NCBI GenBank assembly: GCA_020632915.1
Contig: JACKEP010000017.1
Location: forward strand, 67,629-131,628
DNA from: Alphaproteobacteria bacterium
GTDB lineage: Bacteria; Myxococcota_A; UBA796; GCA-2862545
Length of the DNA stretch: 64,000 bases
Direction of reading: 5' to 3'
Part shown: piece after piece, positions 54,383 to 63,947 of the stretch
Position numbering within the stretch: the stretch's first letter is position 1
Layout: every line of letters begins with the position of its first letter
The notes under the pieces: generated by a model
What the model was told of the DNA's origin: nothing
The model's database searches: none
What the model saw: only the letters and a program-made list of their open reading frames with translations
Made by a program: the position numbers and the translations under genes

Positions 54383-54963
54383 GGTCCCTCCCCGTCGTAC
54401 AGGTCGGTGGACGCGTAGCCGAGGGTGTCGAGGGCTGTGTGCACCCGTCGACGCACGCGCTTCTTGGCCGCCTCGAAGCCCGCGACCGTCAGCCCGAGCC
54501 GCGCCGCAGCCTCGGCGCCGGTCAGCGTGCCCTGGGCCTGCTGCACCCACACCTCGAAGACCGTGCGGGTCTCGGGGTCGAGCAGCGCCAGCACCTCATG
54601 CCGCCTCGCCCGGGCGCCTGCCCGCCACGCGACCGCATCGGGCCGCGCGTCGTCAGCGTGCACGACGGCGAGCCGCGGCGCCGCAGCGGCGTGCCGCTGC
54701 CCGGTCCGGTGCCGGTCGATCTGCCTCCGTCGCAGCACCACCTGCAGCAGGCTCACGAGGGCGCCCCGGTCGGGGTCGTACCAGGCCGGATCCCGCAGCG
54801 TGAGCTCCAGCGTCTGCTGCACGAGGTCCTCCGCCTCCTCCACGGACGCCCCACCCCGCCGCGCGTGGGCCAGCAGCACCCGCACGAGGCGTCCCCACGT
54901 CCACGGCCCTCGCGGAGAGGGCGCAGCGGCGGCGGGCGGGTCGTGCGGATCGGGGCTGGGCAT
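54379..54963 (-). CDS. ECF-type RNA polymerase sigma factor
   Basis: 194 residues. Region 2 contains AEDLVQQTLELTLRDPAWYD and the helix ALVSLLQVVLRRRQIDRHR. Region 4 is the HTH LTGAEAAARLGLTVAGFEAAKKRVRRRV. It is of normal ECF length and heads a three-gene operon with a FecR-like anti-sigma candidate and an envelope protein. Its target promoter is unknown. It is divergent from the giant RHS gene across 312 bp. Confidence 0.85.
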   Translation of the reverse strand: MPSPDPHDPPAAAAPSPRGPWTWGRLVRVLLAHARRGGASVEEAEDLVQQTLELTLRDPAWYDPDRGALVSLLQVVLRRRQIDRHRTGQRHAAAAPRLAVVHADDARPDAVAWRAGARARRHEVLALLDPETRTVFEVWVQQAQGTLTGAEAAARLGLTVAGFEAAKKRVRRRVHTALDTLGYASTDLYDGEGP

Positions 54964-55275
54964 GGCGGTCCCGGCGAGGGGTTCGACAGGGGTTCGCGCG
55001 AGCGGCGCGGATCTGCCGTCGGGCGGTCCGGTGGGGAGAGGGTAGCGCCGGGGGGGCGGGGGGCGCGTGTCGCTCGGATCCCGAGGGACGCGTCCGACGT
55101 GTCGCACACTGCTGCTTGTTGGACGGGCGGGGCCACGGCGAAACGGTGCCGTCGCACATTGTGAGCAAGATCGCCGCACATCCAGATACGACCAGCTTGC
55201 TTGCTTGCTCGTAGCCCGGTGACGTGGAACACTGCGCGTTCCGCCCCTCGCCAGGCCAAGTCCCCGGAGTCGATC
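54964..55275. promoter_or_regulatory. 312-bp divergent control region
   Basis: Between the ECF sigma gene and the RHS gene. It contains a TTGC repeat tract (near 55196-55208), an inverted pair GAGCAAG/CTTGCTC spanning about 55163-55210, and GGAAC-N7-GTTCC (55226-55242) about 34 bp before the RHS ATG, whose GGAAC resembles an ECF -35 element. No gene was found in it. Confidence 0.4.
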
Positions 55276-58200
55276 ATGCGTTGCCGCCCCCTTGGTTGGG
55301 CTGCGTTCGTCGTGCTGTGCACGCCGCACGCGGCGTGGGCCCAGTCCGAGTCCGCCGTGTTCTCGGGTCTGGCGCACGGTTCAGATGCGAGCACACCCAA
55401 CTACGCCGACTACCTGTCCATGCAGGCACCCAAGCTCGTCGGCGCGCAGCAGCTGGGCGATGTCGGGGACAGCGGAGAGCTCGGCTACACCGTCGGCATC
55501 GACCTGCCGCCGGCGCTGCTCCCACCGTCGGTCGCCGTCTCGTACTCGAGCGCCGCGCTCGGCGCGCCCAACCGGGTCGCCACCGGGTGGTCGCTGTCCT
55601 ATGGCATGCAGATCACCCGCCCGTCACGCGCGGCAGAGGTCGGCGCCTACAAGGACAGCCCCGACACCTACATGGTGACGGGCGGTGGCCTGGGTGGCTT
55701 GCTTTCGTACGACACGTCGCTGCAGGGCTACGCCTATTACGCCGGGGGAGGGGGGGTCGCGTTCGCGAACTACGACGCGAACACCGACAGCTGGGACGTC
55801 CATAGCGGCGGCGTCACGACCCACTTGATCTCCGCGTGGGCCCACCTCCCGTCGGCTCAGCAACCGACCGAGACGCGACGCTGGATGGTCAGCACGGTTT
55901 CCGACGCGCACGGCAACACGGTCGACTACGCCTACGTCGACGGCTTGATCGACACGATCACGTTCGGCCACAACGCCACCAATCCCAGCAACTTCCCGGC
56001 GACCGGCATGGTCGAGTTCGTGTGGGAGGCGGTTCCGACGGATGAAGTCCGCGTCGCGTTCACCGAAGGCACCGCCGACGTGTACGACCTCCGACTCGGA
56101 GAGATCCATGTCTGGTCCCGCAAGGTGGCGTCGTCGAACTGGGCCACCTTCACGACGTACAGGTTCACCTACGGCCACGTGGAGGGCATGCGCTCCCTCG
56201 ACGCGGTGCACCTGATCGGCTCAGACGACGTCAGCGAGCTCCCCGTCGCCACGTTCACGTACTCCACGTCCGATGGCACCGCGTTGGAGGCGTCCGAAGA
56301 CGCCCCGTTCGCGCCGAGCTATTTCGGTGCATCCTACACCTTCCTCATGAATCATCGGTCGAACCAGGCGGCCATCGCCCTCGACGACTACCGACAGTAC
56401 GGCTACGGCGTCACGCGCGTGCTCGCCGGCCTACGCGACGTCAACGGCGACGGGCTCCCCGACGTGCTCAAGGGCGTCGGTGGCGTCCAGGCGTACGGAC
56501 AGCCCATCAGCCAGCCGGCGACCCTCTCGACGCAGCTGAACACGGTCTGCGAGACCCTCACGACGTGGGGGCCGCGCGACGATCCGGGCTGCTTCCAGGA
56601 GGAGGGCGAGGCCACGTCGGTGGCCGACCTCGGCGACGACTATCCCGTCGGAAACGACGACACCGACGAGCTCGGCGGCTTGGAGATCTCCGAGACGATG
56701 CCCGCTCCCAACCTCGGGGGCACCCGCATCTGGCCCGGTGCTCGACCGTTCACCGCGACGCTGACGCGCCGCAGCCTGATGGACGTCAACGGTGACGGTC
56801 GGCTCGACATCGTGGAGAGCGGTCCACCGGCAGGCGTGTGGGACCCCTACGCCACCGTCGACCAGGACAACATCGCTCCTGCGGGCATCTACGCCAGCCT
56901 CGACACGACAGAGGACTACTACGACACCGGCTCGACCGTCATCTCGAACCAGATCAAGTACTTCGGCTGGACGGTGTTCCTCGGTCAGGAGGATGGGAGC
57001 TTCTCGCCCACTCCGTCGTCTGCGTTCGCGCCCTTCCCGTATGCCGGACTGAGTGTGAGCGACCCCGCCTGCACACCCGAGCTCACCGGATTCCACCCAG
57101 CGCACGGCTACCACCCTCACGTGCTCACCATGCAGGACGTGACGGGCGACGGGCTGCCGGACATCCTGTACTTCCCTACGAACGACTGGACGTCGACCAA
57201 GCCGGAGCAGGTCCTCGTCTATCCAGCCCTCCACGATCCCGAGATCCCATCGGGAGCCGTGCCGTCGTCGGTCACCAACCTCCTTCCCGGCTGGTCGAAC
57301 ACACCTTTCGTCCTCGCCGACGCCAACGACTCGACGACGGCGTCGCTGTACGTCGAGCTCACGAGCAACTGGTTTGAGCGCCGGGTAAGCGCCACCTGGT
57401 ATCAAGACTACCTGGACCAGCTCTCCGAGAACACCATGCCGTTCGAGGAGACCTGGCCTTCCTGCGTGTTCGACGCGGTGCAGCAGGAGGCCGGATTCAC
57501 CGACCTCAACGGCGACGGCCTCGCCGACTTCGTGCGCACGGACGGGAGCCAGACGTGGAAGGTCTTCTACGGCAACACTCATGGAGTGGAACCGGTCGCG
57601 ACGACGTGGAGCGCGCCACTCGACGGTCTGTCTCGCACCCACGAGGGCACCGAGCCTGCAAACGAGTTCACCAACAACCCCGGCATGTCAGCCGAGGTAG
57701 CGCTTCAGTTCGAGTACTCCGTCTACGGGCGCATCGCGCTGGCGCCCGTCTCCGTCGGCAGCATGGAGGTCGAACTCCTCGGCGGGCCTTACGATCCGCA
57801 GCACCCCGCCGCCACCTTCGTCCAGCCCTACGACAACGAGACGAACAACCACTCGTGGCAGGAGACCGGCTTCCTCGACATGGACGGCGATGGTCTGCTC
57901 GATCTCGTGGAGTCCACGGTCGACGCGAACGGCGACCCCGATCAATTCCGCTGGTGGCGCAACCTCGGCGGGTCGTTTTCGGCAGAGCGCTGCCAGGGCA
58001 CCTGCGCGCAGCGGACCTGGTTGAGCGGCGGACTGCACAGGAGCTTCACGGCGGGCGTCGGCTACGGCTCCGCGTCGGGCGGTTCGGGTTGGGACGTTCG
58101 GGGGTCCAAGTCGGTGTATCACGACGCCCGAGCCGTCCAGGACCTCAACAACGACGGTCTTCCCGATCTCATCGAGGCGCCCATGGACAGCACCGACACC

Positions 58201-61200
58201 GGGCACGTCCTGCTGTCGGTCTACGCCAAGCCCGGGCTCCTCGTCCAGGTCGACAACGAGTACGGTGGCCACTCCGACTACGCCTATTCGCCCTCCTGGC
58301 AGTTCCCGCCGGTGGGCGACCCCTACGCGCTCCAGCGCAGCGATGCCGCATTGGACGCCGTCACCGAGGTCCAGACCTGGGACGAGATCACGAGCGATGG
58401 TGCACTGGTCGCCTATGACTATGAGGGGCACGCCTGCCGCAGTGGCGCGTGCCCCGGTTTCGAGCGTGTCGTCCGCACCGAGTACGAGCTCCAGCTCGGG
58501 CCGATGTCGGGGGGCCGGTTCACCTACACGATGGATGCGTACGACAACCCGGTGTGGCTGCCGCGGATGTCGGTCGACACCACCTACTTGCTCACCCGAG
58601 ACGGCGCGTACCCGCAGTCACGGCTGACGTTCACCGACCACCAGCTCGCCGCCGTGCCCTACCTCGGGGGGAGCACGCCGGAGCTCAAGCTGCGGTTCCA
58701 AGAGGAGATGACATACGGGGACGTCTCGAAGAGCGTCCTGACGGGTGGGGATTTTCCAGCGTGCACGGAGGACGTGGAGGGTCTGCCACCCATCTGCCGT
58801 GCGGTGAGCCGTCGTGTGTCGACCTACCTGGAGGAGCTGCTCCTGCCAGAGATCACCCAGCACTACCAGAACCTGCAGCAGCCCGTTCCCGGCACGACAG
58901 CCACGATGCGGGTGGACTACACGTGGGACGATCCCACGGGCAGCCCAGGGTACCGTCCGCTCGGCCTGTTGGAGGCTGTGGTCATCTGCCCGGTGGACAC
59001 CGGAACGAGCTGCGCCGTCGCGCCCACCGACCGCACCATCACCTGGGACGCGAGTCCCACGGGCGGCTACGCCGTGCCCACCATGGAGGTCGTGTCCGGT
59101 CCCACCGGCGCAGGCTCCGGCAACTTCCTGGAAGCCATCCAGTACGCCTACACCACCGTGGGGCCTTGGTCGAAGGAGATCATCGGCAAGACCGTCGACG
59201 CATGCCCTGGGGGTCAGTTGGGCTGCGGCGACGTGCTGACGTGGTCGTGGGACCGCCACCCGGTGCGCGGCCAGGTGAACGGTCTGGACGGTCCGCTGGG
59301 CAGCGACTTCGACGTCACCGAGTTCCGGTTCGGTGGCGTCGTTCCCGGCAAGTCCTACAACGCGCTCGGCCACGAGAGCCTCGCGCTCGTCGACGACCAG
59401 GGGCGGGTGACCACCCAGCGGGATCCGGGCGGCGTGGGCACGAACACCATCTACGACGCCTTCGGCCGCGCGGTCGCCGTGCAGAAGAAGGGGGTCGGGG
59501 GTCAGATCACGACCGTATCCGAGACCACGTACTACGACGGCGTGTACGCGGTCACGGGCGTCCCCCGGATGGTGCGGTCCGTCACCAAGGACGAGCTTGG
59601 CAACGACGCCTCGGAGTCGTGGACCGTCCTCGATGCGTTCGGACGCGTACGCCAGAACTGGAAACGAGCGCCTGCGGGATTGCTCGGGCTGGGCGAGGCG
59701 ACGCCACCTGCCTCACCGCCCGAGTGGGTGGTCAACGGCACGCTCACCGACCTGCGCGGCCAGGCGCGGGTCATGGAGCACCCGTACACGTCCGTGAGTG
59801 GCCCCACCACGGGCGACCCGATCTTGTCGAGCCACGACGACGTGATGACGCTCACCGGGTACGACGCCCTCGGGTCTCCGAGGGTGGTGGTGGCCGATCG
59901 CGTCGATGACGGGTTCTTCGACGCCAGCTGCCGCTCACGAAACTACTACACCGGCGTGTTCACGCTGGGCAGTCAGGACCAGTCCGGACGAGCGAAGGAG
60001 CAGGTCACGGACGCTCTGGGACGGCTCATCGAAGTTCGCGAAGGCAACCCGGACTTCGTCGCCGACGAGGCGTGCCGGCCCTACCTGCCCTTCCCGGTAG
60101 GGGGCCCGGTGACCATCGCGACCTATGAATACGACGGGATGGGACGCCTGCTCAGTCTCGTCGACGCCGACACCAACAAGTACACGTACGCCTACGACTT
60201 GGCGGGTCGCATGCGTCGCGTGGTCCGCTCATCCGGTCTCGGCAATGCAAGCGAAGAAGACTACGTCAACTACGACTACGTCGATGGCGCACCCACGGTC
60301 ATGTACGAGGGTGCCGTCGGTCCGAACCAGGCCGCCGTCACATGGGACTACGACGCCATCGGACGGCTGGTCACCAAGCGTGTCCGACCGCCCGACAAGG
60401 ACCCGGACACCAACCACTGGGAAGCGTACTCCTGGGTGTGGGACACCCGGTGGGTCGGCGCCAAGTCCACGGAGTACGCCCCCACGGCCACCACGGAGTT
60501 CTACTACACCGGCGCGACGGCCGGCTCGGTGGGCAACCTCGGTCGCGTGAGCACCACCACCCGCCAGTTCTCCGGCGTGTCCGGCGTGGTGGCCCAGAGC
60601 GCCACCTACGACCTCACGGGGAACATCCTCTCGACGACGTTGCCGTCAGGCGCCATGGTCACCAACGACCACGACCTCGGCTGGCTCCTGTCCGAGTCGG
60701 TCACTGCGGCCGGGCTCGGTACGGAGACGCTGACCCACACCTACTCCAGCAGCAATGGAACCGGCACGGGCTGGGTGGCGTTGAACACCGGCCATGAACT
60801 GTCGCTGACCACGCAGGTGGGCCACGTCACCAGCGCAACCTGGACCCTGGCCAACAACCAGGGCACGATGACGGAGTCTTACGCCTACGGTGCGGACCAT
60901 CGCCTGACCCACAAGGCGATCGGTGGTGTGCTCGCGAGCGAGCTCAACACCTCGAGCCTCGACTACACCTACGACACCCTCGGCCGGGTCCGCGAGGTGA
61001 CCACCGATCTGACGACCCGCGAGCACCTGGAGTACGACCTCCTGGGCCGCCTCACGGACTTCACACAGACGCCGTCGGCGACGTTCGGCAGCCCCGACCG
61101 GATCTGGTCGTACGACCCCCCAGGGCCGTACGGGGAGCAACCTTCACGGGAGTCCACCGCCACATCCGCGGGCTCGTTCACGGAAGACTACACCTACGAA

Positions 61201-63597
61201 CCGGGCACCTCGCGCATCATCGCGTACGAGCGGGTGCAGGCCGGCATGGAGCGGCTGTTCGAGTACGACGGCACCGGGCAGCTCGTGCACCTCCAGCAGG
61301 TCGACGGTGGGGTCAAGACGCTGGACGTCCAATACGCCCACGGCATGGACGATGAACTCCTCGTCCGGAGCTACGCGACCGTGTCACCCTACACACTCGT
61401 CCACGAGTACCACTTCGGCGTGTGGCAGCTCGACCGCCGACCCGCTGGCGAACGGATCGTGGAGACCGCGATGCCGTCGGTTCGGCTGGTGACGAACCCG
61501 TCGACGGGCGTGATGGAGCGTGAGTGGGTGTTCAAGGAGATCGACGGCCACGCGATCGCGGTGATGCGCGACGACGGAACGCGGATCTCGACGGAGCTCA
61601 TGGGTGCGTACGGTACGACGCTGGAGCAGACGGGTTCGGTGTACGACCAGGACCGCTTCCACGGGATGGAGATGGACGGCGCGTCGGAGCTGACTCGGAT
61701 GGGCGTCCGGCACCTGATGATGGGCGATGGTCGGTGGCTACAGCCGGAGCCGCTGCTGGCGCTTGGTCCGAGGAACCTGTCAGCGCCGCGTGGGCTGCTC
61801 GGGGTGTACGCCTCCGGCACGCCGACGCTGATGAGTGATCGATCCGGGTATGCCACCATCGGCGACGTGGCGAGGTCAGTGTTCAATGTGCTTGGACGAA
61901 TCGCCGGATGGATCCACTCGAATGGCGCTGCGCCGGCCATCCAGGGGGTCGCCACGACAACGGCGGAGATCACCGCGGAGAGGCTGGCGTGCTCCTCGCC
62001 GGGCGCCGCGTGCCAGACGGCCACCGAGGCGGTTGCTGAAGAGCGGGCGAGCAAGGCCGCGGCTGGTCGCACGCCCCAGGGCGCGTCCACGCTGGACGAG
62101 GCCAAAGAGGCTGCGGAAAGAGCCGCGGTCGTGGCGAGGGAAATGGAGCAGAAGGCGCTTGAGGAAGGAGGTCAGACTGCGATGTCGAGGCTCGGGCGCG
62201 GACAGTGCTTCGTCGGGAGCACGAACATCATGACACCTGCAGCACCCGCCAGACTGGAAGACATCGAACCCGGAAGCCGCGCGATTGGTGTCGAACTCGA
62301 CGGCGTCGGCGCGTTGTGCTTGCCCGATGGCGCCGTGGAGACGCCGTCGACCTGCACCTTGGGTGACGAGGCGTCGCGGCCGGCCTGGGTCGAGCGCGTG
62401 GAGGTCGGCTCTGCGGACACACTCCGGCGGGCGGATGCGAGCTCACGGCGTTGGGCTGAAGCTCTCGGTACGAGCTGGCTCACTCGGGCATGCGAGGGCG
62501 TGAAGCGCACGGTGCGCGCGACGTTGCTGCCGACGGCGCTGCTCGCGGCGTGCGACGTCGGCGTCCCTCCGTCGGCGGCCGAGGTGGTGGAGGTCTACGA
62601 CGTCCGGACCGGCGCCTGGTACGCCGCCAAGGCTGAAGACGTCTCGCTCGGTGGCGAGCTGCGCCACGACGGGCACCTGTTCCGAGTGGACGACACCGGG
62701 ATGGTGGACCTTGGGTCGGTGGGCGTCGGCGCGCTCGCGGATGCCGACGCAGCGGTCACGGAGGTGAAGCAGGTCACGGAGCCCAACGGGTCGTCGTGGG
62801 TGCTGGTGCTCGCGGACGAGGGTGCGGCCGGTGGTCACGCGAGGCTCTCGGAGGTGGTGCCCGGCGCTCGGTTCGCGTTCCAGGGTCGGGTGTACGAAGC
62901 GTCCGGAGGCTCTCGTGTCGAGGAGGCGCGGGAGACGGGGGAGGTGATCGGCCGCGTGGTGAACACCTTCGTGCGGACCGCGGACGGGGCTATCGACGTG
63001 GATATCGCGTACCCGGATGGGTCGGTGGACACGCTAACGGGGACGCCGAACCACCCGTTCTGGGTGCCTGCGGTCCAGGACTACGTGGCGTTGGAGGACC
63101 TCGAAGTCGGAACGGTGCTCCGGACCTACGGCGGGGCCGAGGCGACGGTGCTCGGGCTGACGTGGAAGCCCGGCGAAGTCGAGGTCTACGACATCGAGGT
63201 CGAGGGGCTGCACAACTTCTTCGTGCGGGGGCCGGGGAGTGATGCGCCGGGTGTGTTGGTGCACAACAGTACGCCGAAGGGCAGCGGGCCGGACTTCGTT
63301 GTCACGGAGAAGGGGACGGCGATCCCGGTGCCCGATGGCGCGACCGGTCCCGTTCCTGCCGAGAGCGGCAAGGGTTTCCAGTTCACCGGCGGATCCGGGG
63401 GCAAGGGCATGGACGACAGGGTCAGCGATGTGAGAATCATGGACCCGACCGAGGCGAAGGGCGGTGCGCCCGCGTACCCCGATGGGTATGCGACGTACGG
63501 GAATGCGTCGGGTCAGAAGGTCGACCCAGCCACCGGCAAGACCGTGTCGAACAAGGACCCAGCTGCGCACATTCCTCTCACCCCGCCGGGGAAGTGA
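55276..63597 (+). CDS. Giant secreted SpvB-TcdB-RHS polymorphic toxin with C-terminal Hint
   Basis: 2,773 residues; GGAG precedes the ATG at 55276. Signal peptide 1-23 (GWAAFVVLCTPHAAWA). Residues about 35-340: SpvB-type domain (VGIDLPPALLPPSVAVSYSS). Six FG-GAP-like calcium motifs, such as DVNGDGLPD, lie near 386, 500, 620, 742, 867 and 955. Next comes a TcdB-middle-like region, then RHS/YD repeats (about 1390-2100) and the RHS core end DGRWLQPEPL near 2150. A Hint domain starts at Cys2311 and ends VLVHNS (His2663-Asn2664), leaving a 109-residue C-terminal module. It resembles Tc-type and contact-dependent toxins: the shell encloses a toxin that Hint releases. The next gene overlaps and is likely its immunity gene. 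Confidence 0.9.
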   Translation: MRCRPLGWAAFVVLCTPHAAWAQSESAVFSGLAHGSDASTPNYADYLSMQAPKLVGAQQLGDVGDSGELGYTVGIDLPPALLPPSVAVSYSSAALGAPNRVATGWSLSYGMQITRPSRAAEVGAYKDSPDTYMVTGGGLGGLLSYDTSLQGYAYYAGGGGVAFANYDANTDSWDVHSGGVTTHLISAWAHLPSAQQPTETRRWMVSTVSDAHGNTVDYAYVDGLIDTITFGHNATNPSNFPATGMVEFVWEAVPTDEVRVAFTEGTADVYDLRLGEIHVWSRKVASSNWATFTTYRFTYGHVEGMRSLDAVHLIGSDDVSELPVATFTYSTSDGTALEASEDAPFAPSYFGASYTFLMNHRSNQAAIALDDYRQYGYGVTRVLAGLRDVNGDGLPDVLKGVGGVQAYGQPISQPATLSTQLNTVCETLTTWGPRDDPGCFQEEGEATSVADLGDDYPVGNDDTDELGGLEISETMPAPNLGGTRIWPGARPFTATLTRRSLMDVNGDGRLDIVESGPPAGVWDPYATVDQDNIAPAGIYASLDTTEDYYDTGSTVISNQIKYFGWTVFLGQEDGSFSPTPSSAFAPFPYAGLSVSDPACTPELTGFHPAHGYHPHVLTMQDVTGDGLPDILYFPTNDWTSTKPEQVLVYPALHDPEIPSGAVPSSVTNLLPGWSNTPFVLADANDSTTASLYVELTSNWFERRVSATWYQDYLDQLSENTMPFEETWPSCVFDAVQQEAGFTDLNGDGLADFVRTDGSQTWKVFYGNTHGVEPVATTWSAPLDGLSRTHEGTEPANEFTNNPGMSAEVALQFEYSVYGRIALAPVSVGSMEVELLGGPYDPQHPAATFVQPYDNETNNHSWQETGFLDMDGDGLLDLVESTVDANGDPDQFRWWRNLGGSFSAERCQGTCAQRTWLSGGLHRSFTAGVGYGSASGGSGWDVRGSKSVYHDARAVQDLNNDGLPDLIEAPMDSTDTGHVLLSVYAKPGLLVQVDNEYGGHSDYAYSPSWQFPPVGDPYALQRSDAALDAVTEVQTWDEITSDGALVAYDYEGHACRSGACPGFERVVRTEYELQLGPMSGGRFTYTMDAYDNPVWLPRMSVDTTYLLTRDGAYPQSRLTFTDHQLAAVPYLGGSTPELKLRFQEEMTYGDVSKSVLTGGDFPACTEDVEGLPPICRAVSRRVSTYLEELLLPEITQHYQNLQQPVPGTTATMRVDYTWDDPTGSPGYRPLGLLEAVVICPVDTGTSCAVAPTDRTITWDASPTGGYAVPTMEVVSGPTGAGSGNFLEAIQYAYTTVGPWSKEIIGKTVDACPGGQLGCGDVLTWSWDRHPVRGQVNGLDGPLGSDFDVTEFRFGGVVPGKSYNALGHESLALVDDQGRVTTQRDPGGVGTNTIYDAFGRAVAVQKKGVGGQITTVSETTYYDGVYAVTGVPRMVRSVTKDELGNDASESWTVLDAFGRVRQNWKRAPAGLLGLGEATPPASPPEWVVNGTLTDLRGQARVMEHPYTSVSGPTTGDPILSSHDDVMTLTGYDALGSPRVVVADRVDDGFFDASCRSRNYYTGVFTLGSQDQSGRAKEQVTDALGRLIEVREGNPDFVADEACRPYLPFPVGGPVTIATYEYDGMGRLLSLVDADTNKYTYAYDLAGRMRRVVRSSGLGNASEEDYVNYDYVDGAPTVMYEGAVGPNQAAVTWDYDAIGRLVTKRVRPPDKDPDTNHWEAYSWVWDTRWVGAKSTEYAPTATTEFYYTGATAGSVGNLGRVSTTTRQFSGVSGVVAQSATYDLTGNILSTTLPSGAMVTNDHDLGWLLSESVTAAGLGTETLTHTYSSSNGTGTGWVALNTGHELSLTTQVGHVTSATWTLANNQGTMTESYAYGADHRLTHKAIGGVLASELNTSSLDYTYDTLGRVREVTTDLTTREHLEYDLLGRLTDFTQTPSATFGSPDRIWSYDPPGPYGEQPSRESTATSAGSFTEDYTYEPGTSRIIAYERVQAGMERLFEYDGTGQLVHLQQVDGGVKTLDVQYAHGMDDELLVRSYATVSPYTLVHEYHFGVWQLDRRPAGERIVETAMPSVRLVTNPSTGVMEREWVFKEIDGHAIAVMRDDGTRISTELMGAYGTTLEQTGSVYDQDRFHGMEMDGASELTRMGVRHLMMGDGRWLQPEPLLALGPRNLSAPRGLLGVYASGTPTLMSDRSGYATIGDVARSVFNVLGRIAGWIHSNGAAPAIQGVATTTAEITAERLACSSPGAACQTATEAVAEERASKAAAGRTPQGASTLDEAKEAAERAAVVAREMEQKALEEGGQTAMSRLGRGQCFVGSTNIMTPAAPARLEDIEPGSRAIGVELDGVGALCLPDGAVETPSTCTLGDEASRPAWVERVEVGSADTLRRADASSRRWAEALGTSWLTRACEGVKRTVRATLLPTALLAACDVGVPPSAAEVVEVYDVRTGAWYAAKAEDVSLGGELRHDGHLFRVDDTGMVDLGSVGVGALADADAAVTEVKQVTEPNGSSWVLVLADEGAAGGHARLSEVVPGARFAFQGRVYEASGGSRVEEARETGEVIGRVVNTFVRTADGAIDVDIAYPDGSVDTLTGTPNHPFWVPAVQDYVALEDLEVGTVLRTYGGAEATVLGLTWKPGEVEVYDIEVEGLHNFFVRGPGSDAPGVLVHNSTPKGSGPDFVVTEKGTAIPVPDGATGPVPAESGKGFQFTGGSGGKGMDDRVSDVRIMDPTEAKGGAPAYPDGYATYGNASGQKVDPATGKTVSNKDPAAHIPLTPPGK

Positions 63598-63947
63598 TGG
63601 GAGGCATCTTGGATATCCTCGCCGGGCGGTCGCTCTCATCGGTGGAGTTCGTGCACGACTACGTGCAGCTTCGGTTCGACGGGCCTTGCTTGACAGCCTA
63701 CGTTTGGCCGTCGCTGCACGTAGGCGGCGTCACCCTGTGCGTGGACGATACAGGGTATCGGGACGCGCTGGTTGGACGCATCGGGGCTGGTGTGGTCGCC
63801 GCCTCGGTGGAACCCGACGTCGCGATCTCTATCGAATTCGACGATGGTTGGACCGTCCGGGTGTCGCTCCGAGCAGAGGACTACGGGGTCGGCCCCGAGG
63901 CTGCCGTCCTTTCTGGCGAACGAGGCGAGCCGTTCGACGTGTGGTGA
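63597..63947 (+). CDS. Candidate immunity protein of the RHS toxin
   Basis: 116 residues from ATG 63597, whose first base is the last base of the toxin stop; a GTG at 63594 would give a 4-bp overlap. It is predicted beta-rich with one helix: SVEFVHDYVQLRFDG near the N-terminus, YVWPSLHVGGVTL, and VRVSLRAEDYGVGPEAAV. No signal peptide, so it would stay in the cytoplasm, as expected for an antitoxin-like protector. The immunity role is inferred from its position after a Hint-toxin terminus. The remaining 53 bp of the window show nothing. Confidence 0.65.
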   Translation: MGGILDILAGRSLSSVEFVHDYVQLRFDGPCLTAYVWPSLHVGGVTLCVDDTGYRDALVGRIGAGVVAASVEPDVAISIEFDDGWTVRVSLRAEDYGVGPEAAVLSGERGEPFDVW

